DNA of 64,000 bases. It comes from a virus. Each line of letters starts with the position of its first letter. Position 1 is the first letter of the stretch. This document shows positions 25,193 through 34,700 of the stretch, piece by piece. The position numbers and the translations under genes are program-made. Location of the stretch: the IMG/VR virus record IMGVR_UViG_3300049489_000993, positions 25,457 through 89,456 of that record, one strand, 5' to 3'. A model generated the notes under the pieces. It was not told the origin of the DNA. It was given only the letters and a program-made list of their open reading frames with translations, and searched no databases.

Positions 25193-26716
25193 TCAGACCT
25201 TCTTCACGATCGCAAGGACGTCGCCAATCTTGAGCTTGAACTCAAAGCGCAGCACAGCCGGCGAGAGTGTAGCGGTTGGGTAGTAGTCATGGTTTGCCCC
25301 GCTGTTGGCCCCTGGGCGCAGCAACGAGCCATTCAAATATACATCATAATCGTTCAAGAATGAGCCACCACTCATATCGGGAAACGCGGCGTCGATGTTG
25401 GCATCGGCGAGCGACACATCCGTGTCCGCGTTCACGTTTGCAGTCACATTGTGATAGGTCTTCGTCTCGTTGCCCGTGGTGTACGCCGAGGTGATCGCTT
25501 GCATGAGCGACACTTCACCGAACGCAGTCTCGAAGGCGCTCCACTCGGCCGCGGTGTCCGAGAGCTTGAGCTGGCCCGCATACGTGGACGCACCCTTGTT
25601 GCCGTCGACGAATGCGAACTCTGCCGCCGCGGTCAAACCGAGGTCGCCGGCTGTGGACGCGACAACACCGTCGGTGACACCCACGGCGATGGGTCGCGTG
25701 CCGCCACTGCGGATGGTGGCGCCAGCATTGAAGTCGTTGACGATCGCGTTCACGTCAAAGGTGTCCACATCGGTGCCGATGCGCGCGATGGTTGCGCCGC
25801 CGCCGCTGCCTTCGATGACGGTCACGAGGTCGGCGTCGAGCGCGTCGCGAATGGACCACTCCACCGCCGCTGCTAGATCAAGATCGGCGTTCGTCGCCAG
25901 CTCGACGGGCGTCGCGCCTTGGTTGTTGTAGGCGTTCTGGCGCGTGACATCGACGCTAGCGGCTTGATCAACGAAGTTGCCATCTTGCGGGAGCCAAGCA
26001 TCCTCGACGACGTTGTCGAACGCGAAGCGGGAGACATAGGCGTAGTTGATCGTCTTGCCGGCGATGTCGCCAACGGGGCAGGCGATGAGGTCGTCAAGGC
26101 CGGCGTTCATGATCACGAACGAGAGCTTCACGCGGTTTCCCGCCGAGGTGTCGTTGAACGCGGCGCCGTCGACACCCGTGCTTTCGTACTGGAGCAGGGC
26201 GAAGATGTCTTTGCCGCTTGATTGCAGCTTTTGGCCTGTCGTGGCGTCGCGCACGACGCAGAGATTCTTTGGCGAGATGGCGTTCTGTCCCGCGACCTCG
26301 ATCAACTCATGCACGTCGAACCCAGCCCCATTGAGTGCCGATTGCGCGACGACGGCGCCCACTTGCGAACCGGCCACCGCAGCAACTTGCGTGGGCGCTT
26401 CACTGCTGGCGACGACGAGGATCTCCCAGTTTTGGGCCGCGGTGACGCCGACGTCGGTAAGCACCTGCACGCGCCGGAGCTGCTTCTTGCCCTCGATGTC
26501 GGTGAGATCGGTGGAGAGGGTAGCGAGGCTGCGCCCAGAGAGCGCGGTGTACCAGTTGGCTTCCCCGAGAGCGCGCTTCATCTGTGAGCGCAGCGCATTC
26601 AAGTCGTCTTCGATGGACACGGCGCCAGATTGCAGTGCGACGCCCGCGGCGACCGTGTCGTCGTACGTGAACGATGGTCGGATTTGCGATTCTTGTCGGA
26701 TGAAAGTGCGGGCCAT
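25193..26716 (-). CDS. Putative virion structural protein
   Basis: A 507-residue protein. The N-terminus (EDDLNALRSQMKRALGEANW) is a coiled-coil trimer-like helix that follows an RPSFTYDDTV segment; the middle is beta-rich and acidic (SVDVTRQNAYNNQGATPVEL), and the end has NDYDVYLNGSLLRPG. That last phrase also appears in changed form in the next small gene (IQAFLNGQRLVLLDDYSVSE), so the two share a module. A head fibre or decoration protein is likely. Confidence 0.65.
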   Translation of the reverse strand: MARTFIRQESQIRPSFTYDDTVAAGVALQSGAVSIEDDLNALRSQMKRALGEANWYTALSGRSLATLSTDLTDIEGKKQLRRVQVLTDVGVTAAQNWEILVVASSEAPTQVAAVAGSQVGAVVAQSALNGAGFDVHELIEVAGQNAISPKNLCVVRDATTGQKLQSSGKDIFALLQYESTGVDGAAFNDTSAGNRVKLSFVIMNAGLDDLIACPVGDIAGKTINYAYVSRFAFDNVVEDAWLPQDGNFVDQAASVDVTRQNAYNNQGATPVELATNADLDLAAAVEWSIRDALDADLVTVIEGSGGGATIARIGTDVDTFDVNAIVNDFNAGATIRSGGTRPIAVGVTDGVVASTAGDLGLTAAAEFAFVDGNKGASTYAGQLKLSDTAAEWSAFETAFGEVSLMQAITSAYTTGNETKTYHNVTANVNADTDVSLADANIDAAFPDMSGGSFLNDYDVYLNGSLLRPGANSGANHDYYPTATLSPAVLRFEFKLKIGDVLAIVKKV

Positions 26717-26724
26717 GGGCGCTC

Positions 26725-27012
26725 CTATGCTTTGACGTAGTCCGCGAACACTTTATCGCCAGCCCGCGGCGCAAGCACGACTGTCACGGTGTCAAAGCCG
26801 GTGCCGGGACCGCCGCTCTCTGAGACGCTGTAATCGTCAAGGAGGACAAGGCGCTGGCCGTTCAGGAAGGCTTGGATTGAAAGCCCTGGAGGCGTCTGCA
26901 CGAACTTCTCGGGGGTGGTGAATACGACATTGACGCCGTTCACCGCCCCCGAGAGCGTGACACCGATGCGGAAGTCATCCGCTGGGACCGAACGCCGCCG
27001 AAGGAGCGGCAT
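26725..27012 (-). CDS. Small structural protein, LNG-type beta module
   Basis: A 95-residue protein. FRIGVTLSGAVNGVNVVFTT, then AFLNGQRLVLLDDYSVSES and VTVVLAPRAGDKVFADYV form the 'vNG..l..g.DYt' beta module common in phage head and tail fibre proteins. The preceding gene ends with a related module. Likely a small trimeric virion surface protein. Confidence 0.65.
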   Translation of the reverse strand: MPLLRRRSVPADDFRIGVTLSGAVNGVNVVFTTPEKFVQTPPGLSIQAFLNGQRLVLLDDYSVSESGGPGTGFDTVTVVLAPRAGDKVFADYVKA

Positions 27013-27037
27013 AGCGCACCTCCGTTACGGTGCGCGC

Positions 27038-27361
27038 TCAGATCGCGAGCCCGAGCATCGCCTTGAATGCACACGTCCCGCCGTTGCCCGCCAACCACAG
27101 CTCGTGAAAGTCGAACATGCCCTCGAGATAGGTGCCCGTCGCGATCTCGTAGTAGTCGAGCCAGCGCGCCGAATCGAGACCGGGCGGCTCTTGCGGGAAC
27201 ACACGCAACGGCACACCGCCGGTGTTGTCGATGCGCACCCACACCGTCTTGCCGGGGTTGCTGAAAAAGTTGAACGCCTGTTTGGCATTCACATCCGCGG
27301 GCGATGCGAAGGCGGGCGCGGTCCCGTAGAGCGGGCGGGGCGCACCGGAGCGAATCAACAT
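27038..27361 (-). CDS. Hypothetical structural protein
   Basis: A 107-residue beta-rich protein (KTVWVRIDNTGGVPLRVF, GTYLEGMFDFHELWLAGNGG). It may be a small Ig-like or jelly-roll capsid accessory. It lies one base from the next gene. Not recognised. Confidence 0.6.
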   Translation of the reverse strand: MLIRSGAPRPLYGTAPAFASPADVNAKQAFNFFSNPGKTVWVRIDNTGGVPLRVFPQEPPGLDSARWLDYYEIATGTYLEGMFDFHELWLAGNGGTCAFKAMLGLAI

Positions 27362-27362
27362 T

Positions 27363-27617
27363 TCAGCCGCCAGCGGCGAGGATGGCCGCGTTGATCTTGG
27401 TGCGGATCTCGTTCAGGAGCGTGACCACGACGTTGAACTCCGCTTGCGTGGGCGGGTCTCCGGCGGCGGCGACGGCGACGGCCGAGGTGATCGGGCCGAG
27501 CGCGTAGAGGGCGGCGCCGAGCTTGGCCGGCGTGATGCCGTCAGTGCGGCCGATGCCGGGAAAGTGCTCGCCGAGAGAGTCGAGCTTGTTGGCTTGGTCT
27601 TGGGAAAGGTTGGGCAT
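27363..27617 (-). CDS. Hypothetical small helical protein
   Basis: An 84-residue protein (MPNLSQDQANKLDSLGEHFP ... LLNEIRTKINAAILAAGG). It is helical with small residues and a mild hydrophobic centre (GPITSAVAVAAAGD). It may be a head fibre or capsid-proximal helical protein. No function assigned. Confidence 0.6.
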   Translation of the reverse strand: MPNLSQDQANKLDSLGEHFPGIGRTDGITPAKLGAALYALGPITSAVAVAAAGDPPTQAEFNVVVTLLNEIRTKINAAILAAGG

Positions 27618-27662
27618 GATTGTCTCCGCTGGGGGTGAGTATCACGGGGCGCGTGCGGGCGT

Positions 27663-28109
27663 TCAAGCCTTCATCGCGTCGTAGCCGGCCTCGATGGCAT
27701 CCAGCAGTGCGTTTCGCGAGCTGCGCGGGCTGTAGAGGCTGGGATGGATGTGCCCAGCGACCTTCAAGCGGTCACAGAGCGCAAAGAGGTCGGCCTTGGA
27801 CATGGATTCATCCGCGACCGGCCAGGGCTCCTCGGCGGGCTCCTGCTTCAAGACCTGGGCGGTCTCTTCGACGGAGAGCACGTTGCCTGCCTTGTCCGAG
27901 AGGATGGGTTGCGGTGGGCCGCTCGGCTTCTTGAACGGCGTCTTGACGGTGGCATCCGCCCACTTGTCTGCGTTCTGGAGCAAGAGCGCGGCAACGTCCT
28001 CGTCGACGTCGAGCAAGCCGTCGGCTTTGCTGATCTCAAGGAGCTTGCCGCCGACAAAGACCTTCTCGCCCCATTCGTGCCGCAGTTTGCAGATCAACTT
28101 TTTCGCCAT
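27663..28109 (-). CDS. Hypothetical head-region protein
   Basis: A 148-residue protein starting MAKKLICKLRHEWGEKVFV at 28109. The first half is a small beta/alpha domain (KLLEISKADGLLDVDEDVAALLLQN) of a type often found just after capsid genes. The C-terminal part is helical (MSKADLFALCDRLKVAG). It follows the capsid gene after a terminator-like hairpin, so its expression may be lower than that of the capsid. Not recognised. Confidence 0.65.
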   Translation of the reverse strand: MAKKLICKLRHEWGEKVFVGGKLLEISKADGLLDVDEDVAALLLQNADKWADATVKTPFKKPSGPPQPILSDKAGNVLSVEETAQVLKQEPAEEPWPVADESMSKADLFALCDRLKVAGHIHPSLYSPRSSRNALLDAIEAGYDAMKA

Positions 28110-28121
28110 TGCGTGCTCCTG

Positions 28122-28160
28122 AAAAGGAAAGGCCGCCCTTGGAGCATCCCGAGGGCGGCC
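28122..28160 (-). terminator. Terminator-like hairpin after capsid gene
   Basis: On the minus strand, GGCCGCCCT and AGGGCGGCC form a perfect 9-bp stem (28152-28160 with 28131-28139) and a 12-base loop, followed by TTTCCTTTT. It sits 37 bases after the capsid stop. The T-run is interrupted by CC, so termination is probably partial, giving excess capsid mRNA over downstream genes. Confidence 0.7.
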
Positions 28161-28168
28161 CATCCTAA

Positions 28169-28185
28169 CCGGGGTCAGGCCCCGG
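28169..28185 (-). terminator. Second small hairpin after capsid gene
   Basis: CCGGGG and CCCCGG form a perfect 6-bp stem with a 5-base loop, between the capsid stop codon and the stronger hairpin. It has no T-run of its own and may stabilise the 3' end of the capsid mRNA. Confidence 0.45.
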
Positions 28186-28196
28186 CGCTACCCATC

Positions 28197-29636
28197 TCAG
28201 ATGGACAGGGACTTGGTGCTGTCCGCGCGGCCCACGTTCTTGAACAGGACGTTCTTGTTGGGGCTGTGCAGCGTGAGCGTGAGGTACAAGACCTGTGCCC
28301 AGCGCGTGGACGTGTCGATCGTCGCGAGCGGAATGCGCGTGAACGGCGCAAGCTGCTTGACGACGAGGTTCTGTCGGTTTCCCTGGATCAAAGCCGCCTT
28401 GGTCGAGCCGGGGATGTCGCCGTTCAAGTCGCCGAACGAGGTCACCGCGCCCGTGCGCTTGACCTGAATCATCTCGACGGCCTCTGCGAGCAACCCGTTC
28501 TTTGGTGAGCGGTAGACGACGTAGCACGATGCCAACGGCGAACCGTCGGAGATCGTGAACGACACCTTCTGTCCCGCCGCGACCGTGATCGCCGCGCCAG
28601 CATTGACGGCGACGGGCGCCGAGATGCCGTAGCGGTTACGAGCCGCGACGTAGTAGCGGTAGTCGCCCGCGTCCGCCGAAGCGAACAGGGAGACCTCGCC
28701 GCCACCGGGCGCGCCAGCGGTGCCTGCGCCGAGCACGGGCACGCCGGGGCGCTTGGAGACGTCGCCAATGCCAGCCGCGACCGGAATGCGACCTGGCTCG
28801 ATGAACACGTCCGGGTTGAACCGGATGGGTCCTGCCTGCGTGCGCATGCCGGAGACCTGAAAGCCTGCCATCCCGTCGGCCGCGGGCGTCGGGAGCGCCG
28901 CTCGCTGCGTGGGGTAGAACAGCTTGGCAAAGTCACTGTATACGCCGTCGCTCATCCACAAATCGGTTGGGATACCGAAGTTGGGCGCCGCTCGGACGAT
29001 GTGCGCCGCTTCCTCGACGACGTCTTGGTTCAGCGGCTTGCCTCGCATGTCGATGACGTTCGCGCTGTTCGCGTTCGCCTGAATCTGCGGGAACAAACCA
29101 TCGAACTCGGACGAGACAAGGTTCGAGTCGGCGTAGAACAGCGCCTTCTCGACCTGGCGGAGCAACCACATGGTGCCGTTGGTCGTCTCCTGCGCGACGA
29201 CGCTGCCGATGTGCGTGCGCACCGTCTGCATTACGTGCGTGACCCGACGGGTGACGCCCATGTATTTGACGATGTTGAACTCACGGCTGTAGGTCGCGTC
29301 GTCCTCGGCGGGCAGCTCACCTTCTTCGATGAAGGCAGCAACGCCGTTGCCGTACTCGCGCAGTCGCGAATACTCCTCGACGGTGTTGTACGCCGCGGTC
29401 TTGTCGATGGCCTTCCAGAAGGCGATCGACTCCTCCGTGTACGTGACCACCTTCAAGGTGTTGTCGAGCGACTCCGGCTTCAGCGTGAAACCGTCGCCGG
29501 CGACGACGGAACCCGGAGCGTTGCGCTCCTGGCCCGAGCGAAGTGCCTTCTGCAAGTTGACAAGGTCTTCTGCGGACGCCGACCCGAAACCGTCCACGTT
29601 CTCGTAGTCGGCGGCGCTCACAAGTGAACCCATCAT
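28197..29636 (-). CDS. Major capsid protein
   Basis: A 479-residue protein following the protease and scaffold genes, the place of the HK97-fold capsid protein. Segments such as YGNGVAAFIEEGELPAEDD, the TRRVTHVMQT helix, and a C-terminal SPNKNVLFKNVGRADS look like the capsid of large myophages. Residues about 297-395 hold an extra domain (DYRYYVAARNRYGIS, then FTISDGSPLASCYVVYRSP), probably a fibronectin type III or Ig-like insertion exposed on the head. The start follows GGAGAG. A terminator-like hairpin follows the gene. Confidence 0.8.
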   Translation of the reverse strand: MMGSLVSAADYENVDGFGSASAEDLVNLQKALRSGQERNAPGSVVAGDGFTLKPESLDNTLKVVTYTEESIAFWKAIDKTAAYNTVEEYSRLREYGNGVAAFIEEGELPAEDDATYSREFNIVKYMGVTRRVTHVMQTVRTHIGSVVAQETTNGTMWLLRQVEKALFYADSNLVSSEFDGLFPQIQANANSANVIDMRGKPLNQDVVEEAAHIVRAAPNFGIPTDLWMSDGVYSDFAKLFYPTQRAALPTPAADGMAGFQVSGMRTQAGPIRFNPDVFIEPGRIPVAAGIGDVSKRPGVPVLGAGTAGAPGGGEVSLFASADAGDYRYYVAARNRYGISAPVAVNAGAAITVAAGQKVSFTISDGSPLASCYVVYRSPKNGLLAEAVEMIQVKRTGAVTSFGDLNGDIPGSTKAALIQGNRQNLVVKQLAPFTRIPLATIDTSTRWAQVLYLTLTLHSPNKNVLFKNVGRADSTKSLSI

Positions 29637-29681
29637 TTCTTTCTCTCCTGGTTAGATGTCGAGCGGGATGCGCCGACGGAA

Positions 29682-30557
29682 TCAGAGCCCGAGTCGCGTG
29701 GGATCGATCCCGCGCTTCTTGGCGACCGCGAGCATCGCCTGCTTGCCGACCATGCCGGTCGACTCGTACATGGAGATGGCGTGCGTCCAGTCGACGCCCG
29801 ACTCCTTGTCGCTCTTGAACAGATCGAACATGGTGTCGAGGATCTGTGGGCGTGACAGGACGGAGGCGCCGCCGCCCTCGCTCTTGTTCATGGTGTCGTT
29901 GACTTTGCGACCGACGGCAGAGATGCCTTTTGCGGCAACGGCTTGCGGCGCGCTGCGCGGGGCGGTCTCGCTCTTGGCGAGCTGCGCCTTCAGGGCACGG
30001 ATCTCACCGGCCTGGGATGCGAGGACGCGCGCGAAGGCGCGGTTGAACTCGCCCAGCTCGGCGAAGCTCTTGCGAATCTCAATGCGGTTGGCGTCGAGGC
30101 TTTCACCTAGCTTGTTGCCGAGCGCGTCGAGGAACTCCGACACCTCGAAACCTTGCTCAACTTTGGGATCTTCCACGAGTGTCTCCTTGGTGCTCTTTTC
30201 GAGTGAGTCGTCGTCGCTGGCGAGGGTCGCCAACTCTTCTTTTTCCGACTTGGTGAGCGCCTCGCCCTTTGCGAGCTTGGCGGCGAGGGTGGTTTGACGG
30301 AGGGACACCCCGTTGGCCTGCGCCTTCACGAGGGAGTCCATTTCGTCGAGGGCTTTGAGGAGGTCGATCTCGTCAATGCCGCCCTTCTCGGCGCCCTCGT
30401 CGTCTTCGTCCTCATCCTCGTCGTCTTCGTCTTCGTCCTCATCCTCGTCGTCTTCGTCGTCTTCGCCGGAGGCATCGGCGCCCTGGTCTTGGTCAGGCAT
30501 GGCCTTCTCGACTTCCTCGAGCGGCGCGGTATCAACGACGGGCTTCTGCTTTGCCAT
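29682..30557 (-). CDS. Putative capsid scaffold protein
   Basis: A 291-residue protein directly before the capsid gene. It starts MAKQKPVVDTAPLEEVEKAM and has an unusually acidic tract of Asp/Glu at about residues 30-56, then long helices (TKSEKEELATLASDDDSLE, FAELGEFNRAFARVLASQ). Acidic, helical and adjacent to protease and capsid are typical of scaffolding proteins, which are usually lost during maturation. The exact family is not recognised. Confidence 0.7.
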   Translation of the reverse strand: MAKQKPVVDTAPLEEVEKAMPDQDQGADASGEDDEDDEDEDEDEDDEDEDEDDEGAEKGGIDEIDLLKALDEMDSLVKAQANGVSLRQTTLAAKLAKGEALTKSEKEELATLASDDDSLEKSTKETLVEDPKVEQGFEVSEFLDALGNKLGESLDANRIEIRKSFAELGEFNRAFARVLASQAGEIRALKAQLAKSETAPRSAPQAVAAKGISAVGRKVNDTMNKSEGGGASVLSRPQILDTMFDLFKSDKESGVDWTHAISMYESTGMVGKQAMLAVAKKRGIDPTRLGL

Positions 30558-30570
30558 GGTCTCTGCTCCT

Positions 30571-31371
30571 TCAGGCCGCCTTGGCGGCGCGAGATACGGC
30601 GAACGCAAGAATGCGGACGGCCGTGGTTTTGTCGACGTCTGGATAGCGACGCTTGATCAAGATGAGGGCTTCGCTCTTGCCGAGCTTCTTTTTCTTCTTC
30701 GATCGACGAGCTTTGTAGCCCTCGATGGATTCCGGCATGACAACACGCCCAGCGCCCGCGCCGGTGAGCGGCACGCCGGCCGGTACTGCACCTGGGTCGG
30801 AGCCACCTGCCGGAGGACCGACGGCGAGCGCCTTGTTCATCGCGTCTAGGCTCTTGCTCAACACCTCGAGCGCGGTGTCGGGGTTCACAGGGCAGTTGGT
30901 TACCGCCACGTTTTTGACGACGGCAGAAGCGATGATCGGGGTGCCCCCCTTGTTCAACCGCTGAGTGACCTTGCCTTCGATCGAGAACCCAAGTCGGCGT
31001 GAAGTACGCTGGAGCGAGCGTGCCAGCCCCCAAACACGGTCGGCGGGAGGGTGTCCTTTGAGTAAGTAGCCCTCGACAAACCACCCGGATTTGTCAGCGG
31101 TGCGCCCGTTTGGGAGCGTCTCGCCCTTCTCGATGAGCTTGGCGGTCTCGGGGAAGCCGATAATGTCCGCCGTTGCGCGGGAATGGTTGTCGTTGAACCA
31201 GCCGTCGCGGAGAAAGGGGGTGAAGTCCAAGCCGGACTGCAAGACCTTCTCACCCTGCTTGTCGAGCTTGGCGGTCGTGACGAAGCCGGCGATGCGGCGT
31301 TCCTTCTCCGGCTCGCCGGCCTTCTCGAAAGGCTCAATCTCGACGTCAAAGGAGAAGTCTTGCTCGATCAC
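30571..31371 (-). CDS. Prohead protease
   Basis: A 266-residue protein, taken from GTG 31371 because a terminator-like hairpin occupies the DNA just upstream; an earlier ATG at 31443 would put that hairpin inside the gene. It has DGWFNDNHS (candidate catalytic His) and LGFSIEGKV (candidate Ser), plus the ending NVAVTNCPVNPDT typical of HK97-type prohead serine proteases. It would cut the scaffold and capsid during maturation. Its place before scaffold and capsid supports this. Confidence 0.85.
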   Translation of the reverse strand: MIEQDFSFDVEIEPFEKAGEPEKERRIAGFVTTAKLDKQGEKVLQSGLDFTPFLRDGWFNDNHSRATADIIGFPETAKLIEKGETLPNGRTADKSGWFVEGYLLKGHPPADRVWGLARSLQRTSRRLGFSIEGKVTQRLNKGGTPIIASAVVKNVAVTNCPVNPDTALEVLSKSLDAMNKALAVGPPAGGSDPGAVPAGVPLTGAGAGRVVMPESIEGYKARRSKKKKKLGKSEALILIKRRYPDVDKTTAVRILAFAVSRAAKAA

Positions 31372-31385
31372 GACAATCCCACCCC

Positions 31386-31428
31386 GAAAAACGAAAATGG
31401 GCGCCACCGCGTTGTGCAGTAGCGCCCA
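31386..31428 (-). terminator. Terminator-like hairpin before prohead protease
   Basis: A 10-bp stem (31419-31428 with 31398-31407, one T-G pair) and an 11-base loop are followed on the minus strand by TTTTCGTTTTT. It lies about 68 bases after the zinc-protein stop codon and 15 bases before the protease start, with no room for a promoter between. It may be an attenuator or an RNase III processing hairpin. Confidence 0.7.
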
Positions 31429-31495
31429 CCTCTTGTGCCACATGTGCGGCTAGGCCCTTGGGTGAGGGCAGACTAGGGGCGAGGTTGGATCTTGG

Positions 31496-31705
31496 TCAAG
31501 AACGCCGCAGAACGAGCCGTGTGGGCTCGTGGGCGGGGATGGCGCTTTTGGCGAGGGTTACAGGGACCGGAATCTCAGCGTGGCACCTGGGGCACGAGGT
31601 GAGGCACGTCTCGCCCAGGGCGTCGAATACGAGAATGGGCACGCGCACCTTGAGCTTGTCGCCGCTCTTTTGCAGGAGGTTGTGCGCGCACTCGGGACAC
31701 CGCAT
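31496..31705 (-). CDS. Small zinc-ribbon protein
   Basis: A 69-residue protein with two CxxC pairs: MRCPEC at the start and SCPRCHAEIPVP near residue 40. It fits a small zinc ribbon, resembling Mu Com and other phage small zinc proteins. It shares one base with the helicase stop codon, so it is probably coupled to it, and it is followed by the terminator-like hairpin. Confidence 0.7.
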   Translation of the reverse strand: MRCPECAHNLLQKSGDKLKVRVPILVFDALGETCLTSCPRCHAEIPVPVTLAKSAIPAHEPTRLVLRRS

Positions 31706-34700
31706 TACCCATCATCGTCTGATTCCCCGAGCATGCGCAAAGCGTCGTGGAGCGGGGGAATGGCGCGGCGGCGTTCCATCTCTTGCTCGGCGCGCGCATG
31801 GTTTCGCTTGGAGCCCGCGCGGGCGCCCTCGCGGAGGTCGCGCAGCGTTTGCGGCACGTAGCCCTCGGTGGTGGGCGGCTCGCGCTCGACGCGCACGAAC
31901 AGCGGGCGAAACCGATCTGCGCCCGCCTTGAAACGCTCGCGTGCGTCGGCTTCCTTTTGCTTGTCCTTTTTGCGCTTGTCCTTCTTCGCTTTGAGGGTGA
32001 GGCGGATGCTGTCCGCGGCCTGCATGTTGGACGGCGGGCGCTGTTTCTTGGGGGCGTCTTGGTTGCCGAGCCAAGACATCATGGTCAGGCGCGTGGGGTT
32101 GTTCGCGAGCGCCTGTAAGGCGTCAGGATCGCTTTTCTGCGCATCGGGGTAGGTACGGGGCACCTCGAGCGCGCGAGCGTCTTGGCGGGTGCCCTGGAGC
32201 CGCTCGACGAACTCCTCGAATGGGAACACGGTAACGCCGCCCAGGAAGCGGGGGTCGCTGTAGTGGGTGAGATACGCCGCGACGGCCTCTGACTGGCTTG
32301 GGAAGCCCAGCATGACCTTGTCCTCGTCCTCGTCGGCGAAGGCGCCGTTGGGGCCGCGTTTTTTCATTTGGTGGACGACGTAGACGTTCTCGGCGTTCTC
32401 GTTGGGACCGACGTAGACGTCCACCTTGTCGCCGTCGAGCCCTTCGGTGCGATGAATCTCCCCGTACGGGAACTGCATTTCCGTTTCGCCGTGCTCGCCG
32501 GTGTGCTCGTCGAACCATTGGCGCGTGGAGCCGGCGGGGTTCTCGACGTGGATGTGGAGCCCACGGAAGCGGATGTCGGCCTTGAACAGCGAGAGCTGTC
32601 CCTGCGGGGGAGGTGGCGCCGAGGCGGTGAGCTTGGTGGCGGGATCGGGGATGGGGTGTGCGGCGGGGGTCTCCTGGCGTCCGTACACCGCGTTGTGCGC
32701 CGCGTGCCACTCGGGGCCGAGGGCGGCGACGCGCTTCTCGAACGCCGTGAGGGCGCGCTTGATGGCGGCGTCGTCGCGCCCATATTTCCGCTTGTGCTCG
32801 CGCGGGTCCATGCCCTCGGTCGCGCCCCCACCTACGCGGCGCGCGGTGGCCTTCCCGGCGACGTAGGACAAGAACACTTTGACGCCCGATGCGAGAGTGA
32901 CCGTCTCCTCGGCGCCGGAACCGTCTGTGTGGCTCTTGAAGTCGCCGGGGGCGGGTTGTGTTGGTGGGGACTGTGCCGGAGCCGGAGCCGGAGGTGGTGC
33001 CGCGACCGCTTCCAGCGTGCGCGTGGCGTCCGCGATGGGTGTGGTGGGTGCCGCGGAAGGCGTGCTCGGCGGGGGCTCCACGGCCTTGCCTTGGATCTTC
33101 GCCAGTACGTCTGCCATCGCGAGGGGCTTTTCCATCCACTCGCGCTCGGCGGGCGAGATTTGCTTGCCCTGATTGATCTTCGCGGCGAGGTCGTACTTAC
33201 GACGGAGAATCGCCGTCACGTTCTCGTCGAACTTGTTGTCCTCCGCAACGACCCAGTAGATGTTGACGGCGTTTTGCTGGCCGATGCGGTGTGCTCGGTC
33301 TTCGGCTTGGCCGATGTCGGCAGCGGTCCACGGGAGGTCGTTGAACACGACCTTGTCGGCGGCGGTGAGCGTGGCGCCGACGGCCAGCGACGGGCGCGTC
33401 GAAACGAACACGCGCTTGGGCGAGCCCTCCCGCATGAACTCGGCCTTGGCGGCTTCGCGCACGTCGTCGGATTGCTGGCCGTAGTGCAGGATGGCCTCGT
33501 CACCCAGCTCGGCGACAATGGCTTTCGCGGCGGCGACCGACTCAGAGAACACAAGCACCTTGCTGTCGGAGCTGCCAAGGATCTCCTTCACCATCTCGAC
33601 GGTGGCGGGAGCCTTCGCGAGTGCGAGCTGGCCTCGGATGCGGCTGTATTCGCCGACCGAGGTCGACGGCGCACCGCGACCGCCCGCGCCGTACTCGCCG
33701 ACCGCTTCTGCGTAGAGGTCGGCGTCGTTCTCCTCATCGCGACGCGACTCCCGGAAGTCTTCGGCCGCTTTCGCGTATGCGGCCTTCTGGCGCTCGGTCG
33801 CTCCGGGCGGTGGCGGCTTGGGCTCTCGCACCTCGCCGATATCGGGGGCACCTGGCGCGTAGAGTGTGCTGATCGTGGTCTGCTTCGGCGGAAGGTCTTT
33901 CAGCACCTCAGCCTTCGTGCGCGCGAGGTAGTGGGGGCGCATCTTGTTCCACGCCGCCCCGTGCGTCGCCCCCTTCAACTCTTTCGCCGAGCCCCACAGG
34001 CCCGGCACGACCATCTCGAGCTGCGTGAACAGCTCATCCTTGCGGTTCTTGACGGCGGTGCCGGACATGAGGATGTGGTGCTGCGTGATCTTTGCTACAC
34101 TTTGAATCGCCTTAGTAGTTTTGGCTTTGGGGTTTTTCGCACGGTGACTGTTGTGGACTAGGACGCCACCGACGGAGAAGGATGGGTGCCCAGCCACCTT
34201 GAGATCGTAGTAGTGACCCGCTTCGTTTCCTGGGTAACTTCCCGATTGGTGAACCGTAACGTCGCCCACCCTAACTCCCGCAACTTCTCCTCTTTCTTGA
34301 AATCCTGGCCTTTCCGAGACAAGTGCGAGAAGCCATCCACTTCGACGCTGAGCTTCCGATCTACCAATGCGAGGTCGGCTTTGTAGTTGGTGGGATAGCC
34401 GGGCTGTCGCCGACCAAGGCTGATCGCGTGATTCCACTTCCACGGAGGGCCGAGCGCCTCGAGTAGCGTTCGCTCGGCTTCTGTCGGTCCCGTACCGTTG
34501 CCTCTGCGCACCGTCGGCTTCCAACCCATCGCCTTGAGCGACGCCGACGCCTTGGCGCGCGTCTCTGCACTGCGCATCGGGTTGTTCGCCCTCATCCGCG
34601 CCGAGCACGCCGGGCTCTTCTTCCCAATATTCGCCGCCCGCAGAGCAGCCTTCCCTTCCGGCGTCATCAGGCTCTTCGCGTAGCCCGGACGGCTCATCCT

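Noticed and set aside
32368-34161. 597-codon open frame on the plus strand
   Set aside because: It mirrors the helicase/pyrophosphatase gene. The low-complexity Val/Leu/Arg/Gly translation has no domain.
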